DNA of 64,000 bases from Actinotalea alkalitolerans. GTDB taxonomy: Bacteria > Actinomycetota > Actinomycetes > Actinomycetales > Cellulomonadaceae. The DNA is taken from the NCBI RefSeq assembly GCF_023369855.1, contig NZ_JAMBPP010000010.1, forward strand, positions 62,001-126,000. The letters are read 5' to 3'. The position numbers and the translations under genes were made by a program. Under the pieces are notes generated by a model. It did no database searches and was not told where the DNA came from. It worked only from the letters and a program-made list of their open reading frames with translations. Shown in pieces: positions 1 to 9,510 of this stretch (position 1 is the first letter of the stretch; each line of letters starts with the position of its first letter).

Positions 1-2
1 AC

Positions 3-485
3 CCCCAGGGCCGACCCTCGCTGACCCAGTACGTCGCCGACCGCCCCGAGCGGCTCTTCCACGTGGGCCGGCTCGACGCCGAGACCGAGGGGCTGCTGCT
101 CATGACCAACGACGGCGAGCTCGCCAACCGGCTCGCCCACCCCTCCCACGGGGTGCCGAAGACCTACCTGGCGACCGTCGAGGGCCGGGTCAAGGGGCTG
201 CTCGCCCAGCGGCTGCGCTCGGGCGTGATGCTCGAGGACGGCCTGGCCAAGGTCGACTCGTACAAGGTGATCGACACCTCGCCGTCGCAGAGCATGGTCG
301 AGGTGGTGCTGCACGAGGGGCGCAACCACGTGGTCCGGCGGATGTTCGAGGCAGTCGAGCACCCGGTGACGCGTCTGCTGCGTACCCAGGTGGGTCCCAT
401 CCGGCTCGGCAACCTCCCCCCGGGACGGACCCGGGTCCTGGGTCGTGAGGAGCTCGGTGCACTGATGGCCGCGGTGGGCATGTGA
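3..485 (+). CDS. rluB: 23S rRNA pseudouridine synthase, RsuA/RluB family (5' end outside window)
   Basis: The reading frame is open from the window edge, so the N-terminal S4 domain and start codon lie upstream. The visible part carries GRLDAETEGLLL, the RsuA/RluB/E/F catalytic motif, whose Asp is the nucleophile of uridine isomerisation, followed by MTNDGELANRLAHPSHGVPKTY, a family signature. The C-terminal part has the expected EGRNHVVRRMFEAVEHPV segment. These enzymes convert a uridine in the peptidyl-transferase region of 23S rRNA to pseudouridine. In actinobacteria the gene usually follows scpA/scpB and precedes tyrA and cmk, as it does here. Family assignment is firm; the exact target uridine is assumed from gene order. 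Confidence 0.9.
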   Translation, partial: PQGRPSLTQYVADRPERLFHVGRLDAETEGLLLMTNDGELANRLAHPSHGVPKTYLATVEGRVKGLLAQRLRSGVMLEDGLAKVDSYKVIDTSPSQSMVEVVLHEGRNHVVRRMFEAVEHPVTRLLRTQVGPIRLGNLPPGRTRVLGREELGALMAAVGM

Positions 486-606
486 GCCCGTCGGGCGCGG
501 ACGCGCTGACCGAGCCCGCGAGCTCGGTTGTACGCTCGCGGGCGATCGGCGCGTCGCCGGGCGCCCTGCCGACGACGCCCGAACGACCGAGCGGACGAGG
601 TGCGTG

Positions 607-969
607 ATGACGGTGCGGGCCATCCGGGGGGCGACCCAGCTCGAGCGGGACGAGCGCGACCACCTGTTCGAGCGCACCGCCGAGCTGGTGCGTGAGGTCC
701 TGGCCGCCAACGAGGTCACCACCGACGAGCTCGTCTCGATCCTGTTCACCTGCACCCCGGACCTGCGCAGCGACTTCCCGGCTGCGGCCGCCCGGGAGAT
801 GGGCATGGGCGACGTGCCGTTGATGTGCTCGGTCGAGATCGACGTGGCGCACGCGCTGCCCCGGGTGGTGCGGCTGATGGCCCACGTGAACCTCGACCGC
901 CCGCGCCAGGACATCCGCCACGTGTACCTGCACGGGGCGACGGTCCTGCGCAAGGACCTGGCGCAGTGA
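607..969 (+). CDS. aroH: Chorismate mutase, AroH class
   Basis: A 120-residue protein of AroH type (the trimeric pseudo-alpha/beta-barrel class, not the helical AroQ class): AIRGATQ near the N-terminus, SILFTCTPDLRSDFPAAAAR in the middle, and a C-terminal HVYLHGATVLRKDL tail. It rearranges chorismate to prephenate, the branch step to Phe and Tyr. ATG at 607 is chosen over the GTG at 604 because GGACGAGG (593-600) is then 6 nt away. Its stop overlaps the GTG of the prephenate dehydrogenase, so successive enzymes of the tyrosine branch are translationally coupled. Confidence 0.9.
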   Translation: MTVRAIRGATQLERDERDHLFERTAELVREVLAANEVTTDELVSILFTCTPDLRSDFPAAAAREMGMGDVPLMCSVEIDVAHALPRVVRLMAHVNLDRPRQDIRHVYLHGATVLRKDLAQ

Positions 970-2108
970 TCGACTCCGATCTGCCGGGTTCGACGCAGGG
1001 ACCCGCGGCCACCCGCGGCCCGGTCCGTGTGGTGGGCACCGGCCTGCTGGGCGCGAGCGTCGGCATGGGCCTGCGAGGCCTGGGGGTCGACGTCGTCCTG
1101 CACGACCCCTCCCGGACCACGGTCGTGCTGGCCCGGGACGTCGGTGCCGGACGGTTCCCGGCTCCGGACGACGAACCGGTGCGGCTCGTCGTGGTGGCCG
1201 CACCGCCCGACGTGACGCCCGACGTCGTCCTGGCCGAGCTCGCTGCGCATCCGCACGCGGTCGTCACGGATGTCGCGAGCGTGAAGTCGGCCGTGCTCGA
1301 GGAGCTGCGGACGCGAGGCGCCGACCTCACCCGGTACGTGGGCTCCCACCCGATGGCCGGCTCCGAGCGTTCGGGGCCCACGGCGGCCCGCCCGGACCTC
1401 TTCTCGGGGCGTCCCTGGGTCGTGGTGGGCTCGGGGGAGTCGACGCCCGCGGCAGTGCTGGCGGTCCGGAGCCTGGCGACCGACCTGGGCGCGGTCCCGC
1501 TGGTGCTGGGTGCCCGTGCGCACGACGATGCCGTCGCCCTCGTGTCGCACGTCCCGCAGATCGCCGCGTCGCTGGTCGCCGCGCGTCTGCGCGACGCGGA
1601 TCCGGCGGCGCTGGATCTCGCGGGGCAGGGCCTGCGGGACGTCACCCGCGTGGCCGGGAGCGACCCTGGCCTGTGGACCTCGATCCTTGCCGCGAACTCG
1701 GCGGCGGTCGGCCCGGTGCTGCGGGCCCTGCGGGATGACCTCGACGCGGTGATCGAGGCCCTCGAGCACGCCGACGCCGCGGGCGGCGCAGAGAGCGTGG
1801 CCGCGGGGGCCCTGGGGACGCTCGCCTCGACGATCGCGGCCGGCAACGCGGGGGTGAGCCGCATCCCCGGCAAGCACGGCGGTGCGCGCAAGGACTACGA
1901 CGTGGTGACCGTCCTGGTGCCGGACGCCCCGGGCGAGCTCGCCCGGCTGCTGGCCGAGGTCGGTGCCGCGGGGATCAACCTCGAGGAGCTCCAGCTCGAG
2001 CACGCACCGCGTCAGGCGGTCGGCCTGGCCGCGCTCTCGGTGCTGCCCGGGCTGCGGGGGCGGCTCGAGCATGAGCTCGCCGAACGGGGCTGGAAGATCG
2101 CCGGCTAG
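966..2108 (+). CDS. tyrA: Prephenate dehydrogenase with C-terminal ACT domain
   Basis: 380 residues from a GTG that overlaps the aroH stop (GTGA). VVGTGLLGASVGMGL is the Rossmann NAD(P)-binding glycine motif; VGSHPMAGSERSGP holds the conserved active-site His region of TyrA; the helical dimerisation domain follows. The last about 75 residues (YDVVTVLVPDAPGELARLL onward) form an ACT domain, usually the site of amino-acid feedback inhibition. The enzyme oxidatively decarboxylates prephenate to 4-hydroxyphenylpyruvate for tyrosine. The 5' part of the open frame upstream of 966 is a shadow of aroH and is excluded. Confidence 0.92.
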   Translation: MIDSDLPGSTQGPAATRGPVRVVGTGLLGASVGMGLRGLGVDVVLHDPSRTTVVLARDVGAGRFPAPDDEPVRLVVVAAPPDVTPDVVLAELAAHPHAVVTDVASVKSAVLEELRTRGADLTRYVGSHPMAGSERSGPTAARPDLFSGRPWVVVGSGESTPAAVLAVRSLATDLGAVPLVLGARAHDDAVALVSHVPQIAASLVAARLRDADPAALDLAGQGLRDVTRVAGSDPGLWTSILAANSAAVGPVLRALRDDLDAVIEALEHADAAGGAESVAAGALGTLASTIAAGNAGVSRIPGKHGGARKDYDVVTVLVPDAPGELARLLAEVGAAGINLEELQLEHAPRQAVGLAALSVLPGLRGRLEHELAERGWKIAG

Positions 2109-2215
2109 GGGCTGGCGAGCAGGGTCGGCGCGGACGGGGACGACGGTGTGACAGCGAGATCGACGAGGAGATGGGCCAGCTGATGGGTACGGGTACGGCA
2201 GAAGGACACGGCACG

Positions 2216-2965
2216 ATGCCGGACGTCGGTGCGCATGCGAGCGTCAGCGTGGACGGTGACCGGCCGCTGGTGGTGGCCGTCGACGGGCCGTCCGGCTCCG
2301 GCAAGTCGAGCGTGTGCCGTCAGGTCGCGGCCCGGCTCGGTCTGGCGTACCTCGACACCGGGGCGATGTACCGGGCGGCCACCTGGTGGTGCCTGCAGGG
2401 TGGGGTCGACCTCGCCGACACCGAGGCGGTCACCGCGCACGTGCACACCCTGGTCCTCGAGATGGGACTCGACCCGCGGCTGCCGACCTTCTCCGTGGCG
2501 GGGACCGACATCGGCACGGCGATCCGGCAGTCGGAGATCTCGAGCGTCGTCAGCGCGGTGGCGACCAACCTGGACGTGCGCGCCGACCTGGGTCGACGTC
2601 AGCGCGCCGTGGTCGACGTCGAGCTGGGTCCCGACGGCTGGAGCCGCGGACGGGGTGTGGTGATCGAGGGTCGCGACATCACGACGGTCATCGCCCCGGA
2701 CGCCCCGGTACGCATCCTGCTGACGGCGAGCGAGGAGGCGCGACTGGCACGACGCTCACGTGAGCTGCACGGCGACGCTGCCGCGCACAACGTCGCGGCG
2801 ACCCGCGACCAGGTGCTGCGCCGTGACCGGGACGACTCGACGGTGGTCGAGTTCCAGACCGCTGCCGACGGGGTCGTGACGGTGGACTCCTCGGACCTGG
2901 ACCTCGAGCAGACCATCGAGGCGGTCCTCACCGTGGTCGCCCGCCTCACCGGGCGCACCCCGTGA
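2216..2965 (+). CDS. cmk: Cytidylate kinase
   Basis: Phosphorylates CMP/dCMP with ATP. VVAVDGPSGSGKSSV is the P-loop typical of Cmk, followed by LDTGAMYRAATWW (CMP-binding region), VVIEGRDITTVIAPDAPV and the DRDDSTVVEF lid segment. The start is placed at the ATG at 2216 because AGAAGGA (2200-2206) lies 9 nt upstream; the in-frame ATG at 2171 abuts GAGGAG with no spacer. With this start the protein is 249 residues, near the usual 225-235 plus a short N-terminal tail. The stop overlaps the GTG of the following acyltransferase. Confidence 0.93.
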   Translation: MPDVGAHASVSVDGDRPLVVAVDGPSGSGKSSVCRQVAARLGLAYLDTGAMYRAATWWCLQGGVDLADTEAVTAHVHTLVLEMGLDPRLPTFSVAGTDIGTAIRQSEISSVVSAVATNLDVRADLGRRQRAVVDVELGPDGWSRGRGVVIEGRDITTVIAPDAPVRILLTASEEARLARRSRELHGDAAAHNVAATRDQVLRRDRDDSTVVEFQTAADGVVTVDSSDLDLEQTIEAVLTVVARLTGRTP

Positions 2966-3675
2966 CCGGTGCCACCGTGGCGGCTCCCGGTGTCCCCGGT
3001 GAGGTCGGGCCACGATGGGCTCGATGGGTCGGGCGGTTCTTCGCCCGTGTGGTGTGGAGCACGGAGATCGTCGGCGCCCACCACGTGCCGAAGCATGGCC
3101 CCGTGCTGCTCGCCGCCAACCACACCGGGTTCGTCGACGGCCACGTGCTCATCGGCGCGGCTCCACGGGGGATCCACGTGCTGGTCAAGCAGGAGGCGTT
3201 CACCGGTGCCATCGGTGCGGTGCTGCGCGCCTCGGGCCAGATCCCGGTGGACCCCGACGGCGGACGTACCGCGCTGGTCGCCGGTCTCGCGGTGCTGCGC
3301 CGTGGGGGAGTGGTCGCCGTCTTCCCGGAGGGCAACCGTGGGCGCGGCGACGCGGCGAGCTCGCGGGGTGGTGTGGCCTGGCTCGCGGTCACCTCGGGGG
3401 CACCTGTGGTGCCCGTGGCCATCCTGGGGACACGCCGGACCGGGGAGTCGGTGGACTCCTCACCGGGTCTGCGGCGGCGTCTGGTGGTCGAGTTCGGGGA
3501 ACCCCTGACGCTGACCAGGCCGGCCGGCGTGTCGGGACGTGACGCGGTCGCCCAGGGGCACGAGACCCTCCGCACGACCCTCGCGGAGCATGTCGACACG
3601 GTGGTCCGCCGCACCGGTGTCGCGCTCCCCACCGACGACCCGAACGCCGAGCAGAGGGGCCCAGTTCGTCCCTGA
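2962..3675 (+). CDS. 1-acyl-sn-glycerol-3-phosphate acyltransferase-like (PlsC family)
   Basis: 237 residues, GTG start overlapping the cmk stop. It shows the acyltransferase blocks in order: NHTGFVDG (NHx4D, catalytic His-Asp), a substrate-binding segment around residues 75-100, FPEGNRGRGD (block III, FPEG) and VPVAILGT (block IV). This family transfers an acyl chain to lysophosphatidic acid or related lysolipids at the membrane. No strong membrane helix is visible, so it is probably peripheral. The cmk-plsC-der order is common in actinobacteria. The acyl acceptor cannot be read from the sequence. Confidence 0.85.
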   Translation: MTGATVAAPGVPGEVGPRWARWVGRFFARVVWSTEIVGAHHVPKHGPVLLAANHTGFVDGHVLIGAAPRGIHVLVKQEAFTGAIGAVLRASGQIPVDPDGGRTALVAGLAVLRRGGVVAVFPEGNRGRGDAASSRGGVAWLAVTSGAPVVPVAILGTRRTGESVDSSPGLRRRLVVEFGEPLTLTRPAGVSGRDAVAQGHETLRTTLAEHVDTVVRRTGVALPTDDPNAEQRGPVRP

Positions 3676-3702
3676 GCCCCCCGGCAGGGGAGGATGGGCC
3701 CC

Positions 3703-5247
3703 ATGACTGCCCAGGACCCCTCCGAGCACGACCCGACCGCGGACGCCGCGGCACCCCTCGCCGTACCCGCCGTCGACATCGACGCCCCCTCCGCCCCGCC
3801 CGTCGACGGTGTCGACGACCAGGTCCGTGAGGATGCGCTGCGCGCAGGACTCGCCGAGTACGAGCTCGAGGAGGACGACCTCGCGCTGCTCGACGGCCAG
3901 GAAGGTGCCTCGGGTGAGGGCGCGCCGGCCGGGCCGCTGCCCGTGCTCGCCGTCGTCGGCCGGCCCAACGTCGGCAAGTCGACGCTCGTCAACCGGATCC
4001 TGGGTCGCCGTGAGGCCGTCGTCGAGGACAAGCCGGGGGTCACCCGTGACCGCGTGAGCTACCCGGCGGAGTGGGCGGGCCGCAACTTCACCCTGGTCGA
4101 CACCGGTGGCTGGGAGGTGGACGTCGCGGGCATCCACGCCCGCGTCGCGGAGCAGGCCGAGATCGCCATCGACCTGGCCGACGTCGTGCTCTTCGTCGTG
4201 GACGCGACCGTGGGTCCGACCTCCACCGACGAGCAGGTCGTCAAGCTGCTGCGCAAGGCCAAGAAGCCTGTGGTCCTCGCCGCGAACAAGGTCGACGGTC
4301 CCCGCGCCGAGGCCGACGCCGCGACGCTGTGGAGCCTGGGCCTGGGCGAGCCGCACCCCATCTCGGCCCTGCACGGCCGCGGCGTGGGCGACCTGCTGGA
4401 CGCCATGGTCGAGGAGATGCCCGAGGTCTCGGCCCATGGTGCACTTCGGCTCGGGGGGCCGCGCAGGGTCGCACTGGTCGGTCGACCCAACGTGGGCAAG
4501 TCGAGCCTGCTGAACAAGATGCTCGGCGAGAACCGGGTGGTGGTCGACGCCGAGGCCGGGACCACCCGCGACCCGGTCGACGAGCTCGTCGAGCTCGCCG
4601 GCAAGACCTGGTGGTTCGTGGACACCGCGGGCATCCGGCGCCGGGTGCACCAGACCACCGGCGCCGACTTCTACGCCTCGCTGCGGACCCAGGCGGCGAT
4701 CGAGAAGGCCGAGGTGGCCGTCGTGCTCGTCGACGCGAGCGTGCGGATGACCGAGCAGGACACCCGGGTGATCTCCCAGGTGGTGGACGCCGGTCGTGCG
4801 CTGGTCATCGCCTACAACAAGTGGGATCTCATGGACGAGGACCGCCGACCTGCGCTCGAGCGCGAGATCGAGCAGGACCTGGTGCAGGTCCAGTGGGCGC
4901 CGCGGGTCAACATCTCCGCGCAGACCGGGTGGCACAAGGACCGTCTGGTTCCGGCCATCGAGCGCGCGCTGGACTCGTGGGACATGCGCATCCCGACCGG
5001 TCGGCTCAACGCCTTCCTCGGTGAGCTGGTGGCCTCGCACCCCCACCCGTTGCGCGGTGGCAAGCAGCCGCGGATCCTCTTCGCGACCCAGGCCGACACG
5101 CGGCCGCCGCGGTTCGTGATCTTCGCGACCGGCTTCCTCGAGGCCGGGTACCGCCGCTACATCGAACGGCGTCTGCGAGAGACCTTCGGCTTCGAGGGAT
5201 CGCCCATCTCCATCTCGGTACGGGTCCGGGAGAAGCGCAAGCGGTGA
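3703..5247 (+). CDS. der: Ribosome biogenesis GTPase Der (EngA)
   Basis: 514 residues with two tandem GTPase domains and a C-terminal KH-like domain, the diagnostic Der layout. The first G1 motif GRPNVGKST is near residue 86, with DTGG and NKVD; the second GRPNVGKSS is near residue 260, with DTAG and NKWD. It acts in 50S subunit assembly. The first about 80 residues are an acidic, Pro/Ala-rich extension usual for actinobacterial Der. ATG 3703 is preferred to ATG 3694 because the AGGGGAGG stretch (3686-3693) directly touches the upstream ATG but is 9 nt from this one. The stop overlaps the start of the next gene. Confidence 0.95.
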   Translation: MTAQDPSEHDPTADAAAPLAVPAVDIDAPSAPPVDGVDDQVREDALRAGLAEYELEEDDLALLDGQEGASGEGAPAGPLPVLAVVGRPNVGKSTLVNRILGRREAVVEDKPGVTRDRVSYPAEWAGRNFTLVDTGGWEVDVAGIHARVAEQAEIAIDLADVVLFVVDATVGPTSTDEQVVKLLRKAKKPVVLAANKVDGPRAEADAATLWSLGLGEPHPISALHGRGVGDLLDAMVEEMPEVSAHGALRLGGPRRVALVGRPNVGKSSLLNKMLGENRVVVDAEAGTTRDPVDELVELAGKTWWFVDTAGIRRRVHQTTGADFYASLRTQAAIEKAEVAVVLVDASVRMTEQDTRVISQVVDAGRALVIAYNKWDLMDEDRRPALEREIEQDLVQVQWAPRVNISAQTGWHKDRLVPAIERALDSWDMRIPTGRLNAFLGELVASHPHPLRGGKQPRILFATQADTRPPRFVIFATGFLEAGYRRYIERRLRETFGFEGSPISISVRVREKRKR

Positions 5248-6350
5248 ACCAGGGCGTCACCGGCGGGTCGGGCCCGACGTCCTCGGACCCGGAGCCGCCG
5301 CGCCCGCACGCCGCACGGGACCGCGGCCTCGTGCTGCGCTGGGGTCTGCCGCGTGACCCGGCCGCCGGGTCGCACCTGGCGGGCTTCCTGGTCGCCACCG
5401 TCGCCACGGTGCTGCTCACCCGGGCGTTCCTCGCCGCCGCGGGGTACCCGCAGATCGGGGGCGACGGGCTGCACATCGCGCACGTCCTGTGGGGCGGGCT
5501 GCTGATGGCGGTGGCCTTCGTGCTGCTGCTGTCGTTCGTGGGACCCGTGGTGCGCCCCGCGGGCGCTCTGATCGGCGGCGTGGGCTTCGGACTCTTCGTC
5601 GACGAGGTCGGGAAGTTCGTCACCGAGGACAACGACTACTTCTACGGCCCCACCGCTGCCCTGATCTACGGGACGGTCGTGGGGCTGGTGCTGCTGGGCG
5701 AGGCGCTCCACGGGCGGATCCCGCACCACCCGGTCGAGCACCTCGCCGGTGCCGCGGACCACGCTGTCGCGGGTCTGGCCGGGGGTTTCACCACGCGCAC
5801 CCGGGCCGAGGCCCACGAGCTGCTCGACCGGGCCGGAGACATCACCGGGGCTCGCGAGGTCGGTGCACTGCTCGACGCTGTCGAGGAGGACACCCGTGAG
5901 CTGCCCAACCCGATCGAGATCGTCGGGCAGGCCGTGGTGCGCGGCACCCGCAGGCTGGTGGGCGCCCGCTGGGTGCCCTGGGCAACCGTCGGGGTGCTCG
6001 TGCTGGCCTCGGTGGGGGCCGTCGCTCGAGGGCTGGTGGCCTGGTTCGGTGGCGCGGACGTGCCGTGGTGGATCGTCACAGGTCTCCTCCTCAGCGCCGT
6101 GGCCTCGACAGCCGCCGCGGCCCTCGGGCTCGTCGTGGTCCGCAGCGACCGGCACCGTGCCTACCTGCTGTTCCGGCGGGCCGTGCTGATCAGCCTGCTC
6201 GTGACCCAGGTGTTCGTCTTCCGCATCGAGGAGTGGTCCGCCACGGTCGGGCTCCTGGTGGACCTGCTCGTGCTCGGGCTGATCACCGCAGAGCTGCAGC
6301 AGATCGCCTCCGGGAGTGACGAGGACGGCGATGACCTGGGACGTCGGTGA
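5244..6350 (+). CDS. Multi-pass membrane protein of unknown function
   Basis: 368 residues from a GTG overlapping the der stop (GTGA). The first about 40 residues are Pro/Arg-rich and soluble. About seven hydrophobic segments follow: near residues 41-64, 72-97, 100-123, 133-152, then after a charged loop (HHPVEHLAG onward, about 100 residues) near 235-262 and 270-295, plus a last one close to the C-terminus. A segment [19 protein letters not shown] between helices carries many acidic residues. I do not recognise a catalytic motif. Coupling to der suggests co-transcription, not necessarily related function. Confidence 0.75.
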   Translation: MNQGVTGGSGPTSSDPEPPRPHAARDRGLVLRWGLPRDPAAGSHLAGFLVATVATVLLTRAFLAAAGYPQIGGDGLHIAHVLWGGLLMAVAFVLLLSFVGPVVRPAGALIGGVGFGLFVDEVGKFVTEDNDYFYGPTAALIYGTVVGLVLLGEALHGRIPHHPVEHLAGAADHAVAGLAGGFTTRTRAEAHELLDRAGDITGAREVGALLDAVEEDTRELPNPIEIVGQAVVRGTRRLVGARWVPWATVGVLVLASVGAVARGLVAWFGGADVPWWIVTGLLLSAVASTAAAALGLVVVRSDRHRAYLLFRRAVLISLLVTQVFVFRIEEWSATVGLLVDLLVLGLITAELQQIASGSDEDGDDLGRR

Positions 6351-6392
6351 CGCGGCCGAGGCGGTGCCGATTCGGGGCCGTTCGACGCCGAG

Positions 6393-6424
6393 GTGACAGA
6401 CGGGGGTCACGGTTGGGGTAAAGT
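6393..6424 (+). promoter_or_regulatory. Possible tRNA-Pro promoter
   Basis: GTGACA (6393-6398) and TAAAGT (6419-6424) resemble -35 and -10 hexamers, placing transcription start about 18 nt before the tRNA. The 20-nt spacer is longer than usual, so this is tentative. Confidence 0.35.
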
Positions 6425-6448
6425 ACTCACGGCTCGAGAAGCCAGACA

Positions 6449-6605
<157 letters not shown>

Positions 6606-6818
6606 CTGGACCCTAACTTCTTGCGATCCGGGGTGGACGGGTACGGCTGGTGGCGTGCTCCCGAGGGCGTTGCGTGGGTCGACTCGCTACGTTGGCCTCG
6701 GCCAAGGCGGACACGGCGATAGCCGGGAGGACTCGAGCCCGGGAGCGGGCGGCAGGTCCTGCCAGCCTCAGTGCATGTCGGGCCCTGACCGCACTAGTGC
6801 TCCCGGTAGCCTGTCCCG

Positions 6819-8357
6819 GTGATCACAGGGGACCTCAAGAGCAGGATCGACCGCATCTGGGACGCGTTCTGGTCCGGCGGCATCTCCAACCCTCTGGAGG
6901 TCATCGAGCAGATCACCTATCTGCTCTTCATCCGGCGGCTGGACGACCTGCACACACTCGCCGAGAACAAGGCCAACCGAACCGCCAAGTCCGTCGAGAA
7001 CGCCGTGTTCCCCACCGGCAACAACGACCAGGGCCAGCCGTGGGCGGACCTGCGCTGGTCCCACTTCAAGGACTACGACCCGGCCCTCATGTACGACGTC
7101 GTCTCCAACAGGGTGTTCCCGTTCCTGCGAACCCTCGGTGGCGACGGGTCCACCTACGCGCACCACATGAAGGACGCCCGCTTCACCGTCCCCACACCTG
7201 GGCTCCTCGCCAAGGTCGTCGACATGCTGGCCGATGTCCCGCTCGTGGACCGGGACACCAACGGCGACCTCTACGAGTACATGCTCGGCAAGATCGCCTC
7301 CGCCGGGCAGAACGGCCAGTTCCGCACTCCGCGGCACATCATCCAGCTCATGGTTGAGATCATGGCGCCCGGCCCGCGCGACGTCATCGTGGACCCGGCA
7401 GCCGGGACGTCAGGGTTCCTGGTCGCTGCGGGGGAGTACGTTCGTCGGGAGCACCCAGCGGTGATGCACGACGCGGCGCTGCGCGAGCACTTCCATCACG
7501 GCATGTTCCACGGCTACGACTTCGACAACACCATGCTGCGCATCGGCAGCATGAACATGCTGCTGCACGGTATCGAGAACCCTGACATCCGCTACCGCGA
7601 CTCCCTGTCGGAGTCCGCTGGAGGCGACGCCGAGAAGTACACGGTGGTGCTGGCCAATCCGCCGTTCGCTGGCAGCTTGGACTACGAGACCACCGCCAAG
7701 GACCTCCTGGCCATGGTCAAGACGAAGAAGACCGAACTCCTGTTCCTCGCCTTGTTCCTCCGGCTCCTCAAGCCGGGCGGCCGAGCGGCGGTCATCGTGC
7801 CCGACGGCGTCCTCTTCGGCTCCAGCAACGCCCACAAGGCGCTGCGTAAGGCAGTGGTCGAGGACCACAAGCTCGACGCCGTCATCAAGCTCCCCGCCGG
7901 GGCGTTCAAGCCCTACGCCGGGGTGTCGACCGCAATCCTCGTCTTCACCAAAACCAACTCCGGCGGCACGGACCACGTCTGGTTCTACGACCTCCAGGCC
8001 GACGGCTGGTCCCTCGACGACAAGCGCACGCCCTTGCTCCCCGACGACCAGCTCGGCGCGGTACCCAGCGCGCCGTTCGTCGTCGACAACCACACCAAGA
8101 ACAACCTGCCTGATGCTGTCGACCGCTGGCACCAACGGACTGCCTCTGAACAGCACCGGGCGCGCACAGCGCAAAGCTTCACCGTCCCCAAAGACGAGAT
8201 TGCCATGCAGGGCTATGACCTATCTTTCAACCGCTACCGCGAGGTGATCCGCGACGAGGTGGAGCACCGCGCTCCTGCGGAGATTATCGCGGACATCGAG
8301 GTGATCGAAGAGGAGATTCGTCTGGGACTCGACGACCTCAAGGCGATGCTCGGATGA
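6819..8357 (+). CDS. hsdM: Type I restriction-modification DNA methyltransferase subunit HsdM
   Basis: 512 residues from GTG. An N-terminal helical HsdM domain precedes the N6-adenine methyltransferase core: SAM-binding motif I DPAAGTSGFL at about residues 191-200 and catalytic motif IV NPPF near residue 280. With HsdS it methylates adenine in a bipartite target; with HsdR it forms the restriction complex. The stop overlaps the ATG of hsdS (ATGA). This is the first gene inside the left end of the ICE, so its promoter should lie in 6617-6818, where no convincing hexamer pair stands out. Confidence 0.95.
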   Translation: MITGDLKSRIDRIWDAFWSGGISNPLEVIEQITYLLFIRRLDDLHTLAENKANRTAKSVENAVFPTGNNDQGQPWADLRWSHFKDYDPALMYDVVSNRVFPFLRTLGGDGSTYAHHMKDARFTVPTPGLLAKVVDMLADVPLVDRDTNGDLYEYMLGKIASAGQNGQFRTPRHIIQLMVEIMAPGPRDVIVDPAAGTSGFLVAAGEYVRREHPAVMHDAALREHFHHGMFHGYDFDNTMLRIGSMNMLLHGIENPDIRYRDSLSESAGGDAEKYTVVLANPPFAGSLDYETTAKDLLAMVKTKKTELLFLALFLRLLKPGGRAAVIVPDGVLFGSSNAHKALRKAVVEDHKLDAVIKLPAGAFKPYAGVSTAILVFTKTNSGGTDHVWFYDLQADGWSLDDKRTPLLPDDQLGAVPSAPFVVDNHTKNNLPDAVDRWHQRTASEQHRARTAQSFTVPKDEIAMQGYDLSFNRYREVIRDEVEHRAPAEIIADIEVIEEEIRLGLDDLKAMLG

Positions 8358-9469
8358 CTCCTTGGCCCGATGTTCCGGTCGTCGAAGCCTTTCGTGACGC
8401 CACTGGCGGTAACGCAAAGGTGCCCGCCACGGAGTACCTGGCTTCGGGTTTATACCCCGTCATAGATCAGGGCAATTCCGACGTGGCGGGATACACGAAC
8501 GAACGAGAAAGGTTGTGTCGGACGCAGGGCCCGGTAGTCCTGTTCGGCGACCACACGCGCGCTTTCAAGTACGTGGACCGGCGTTTCGCCCTTGGGGCAG
8601 ACGGCGTCAAGGTGCTGGCACCGCGAGAGGGGTGGGACACGAAATACCTCTACTGGGCGCTCCGCTCGCTTGACCTCCCGAGTGCTGGCTACTCCCGGCA
8701 CTTCAAGTTCCTTAAGGAACGGAGCATCGCACGTCCGCCGATTCAGGAGCAGCGCAAGATCGCGGCGATCCTAGACCAGGCCGATACCCTTCGGGGCAAG
8801 CGGCGGGAGTCCATCGCTCATTTGGATGTCTTGGCGCGGGCTGCGTTCATGGAGACTTTCGGTGACCCACTTTCGAACCCTCGTGATCTGCCGATTCAGT
8901 TGCTTGACGCTTGGGTTGACCCTGACCGTCCTGTTACGTACGGGATTCTGAAGCCTGGACCGGACGTCGCTGACGGTGTGCCTTACGTTCGTGTCGCCGA
9001 CATGCGGGCCGGTGGGATTGCGCTCCCGCGCGTGAAACGAACGTCAACTGCCATCGCGCTTCAGTACAAGCGCTCGACACTTCAGGCAGGTGACCTCTTG
9101 ATCTCGATTCGGGGGCACGTGGGCCGCATGGCCGAGGTTCCTGCCGCCCTTGACGGCGCGAACATCACCCAGGACTCGGCCCGACTAGCCGTAGACTGCG
9201 ACTCAGTCGAGTATGTGCGTGGGGCGCTTGAGTGCGAGAGTGTTCAGGCGTGGATGGCGAGACGTGTCAGGGGAGCGGCCGTGCAGGGCCTGAATCTCGG
9301 CGACCTACGATTGGTCCCACTACCCCTACCGCCACTTCGTGAGCTTCAGGACTTCGGCCGGTTGGCGCGGACGATTAGGTGCCGTCGCGAGGTCGCGCGA
9401 CGGCAGCTCGTTGAGTGCGATGCACTCGCCGCTTCCCTTGCTCATCATGCATTCACGGGTGATCTGTGA
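8354..9469 (+). CDS. hsdS: Type I restriction-modification specificity subunit HsdS
   Basis: 371 residues with two target-recognition halves: TRD1 at about residues 1-130, then the conserved helix QRKIAAILDQADTLRGKRRES, TRD2, and the C-terminal helix RLARTIRCRREVARRQL. HsdS determines the bipartite DNA sequence bound by the complex. Codon usage differs visibly from its neighbours, with more A/T-ending codons, especially 8400-9300, as is common for HsdS genes exchanged by recombination. It is coupled to hsdM by a 4-nt overlap and separated from hsdR by 41 nt. The target sequence cannot be deduced from the protein. Confidence 0.93.
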   Translation: MTPWPDVPVVEAFRDATGGNAKVPATEYLASGLYPVIDQGNSDVAGYTNERERLCRTQGPVVLFGDHTRAFKYVDRRFALGADGVKVLAPREGWDTKYLYWALRSLDLPSAGYSRHFKFLKERSIARPPIQEQRKIAAILDQADTLRGKRRESIAHLDVLARAAFMETFGDPLSNPRDLPIQLLDAWVDPDRPVTYGILKPGPDVADGVPYVRVADMRAGGIALPRVKRTSTAIALQYKRSTLQAGDLLISIRGHVGRMAEVPAALDGANITQDSARLAVDCDSVEYVRGALECESVQAWMARRVRGAAVQGLNLGDLRLVPLPLPPLRELQDFGRLARTIRCRREVARRQLVECDALAASLAHHAFTGDL

Positions 9470-9510
9470 CGTGACGGCCAAGACGTACGCGGGATGCAGA
9501 AGGGGGCGCA

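Noticed and set aside
3460-5046. Long minus-strand frame (528 codons) opposite der
   Set aside because: Antisense shadow in high-GC DNA; the plus strand encodes Der with all GTPase motifs.
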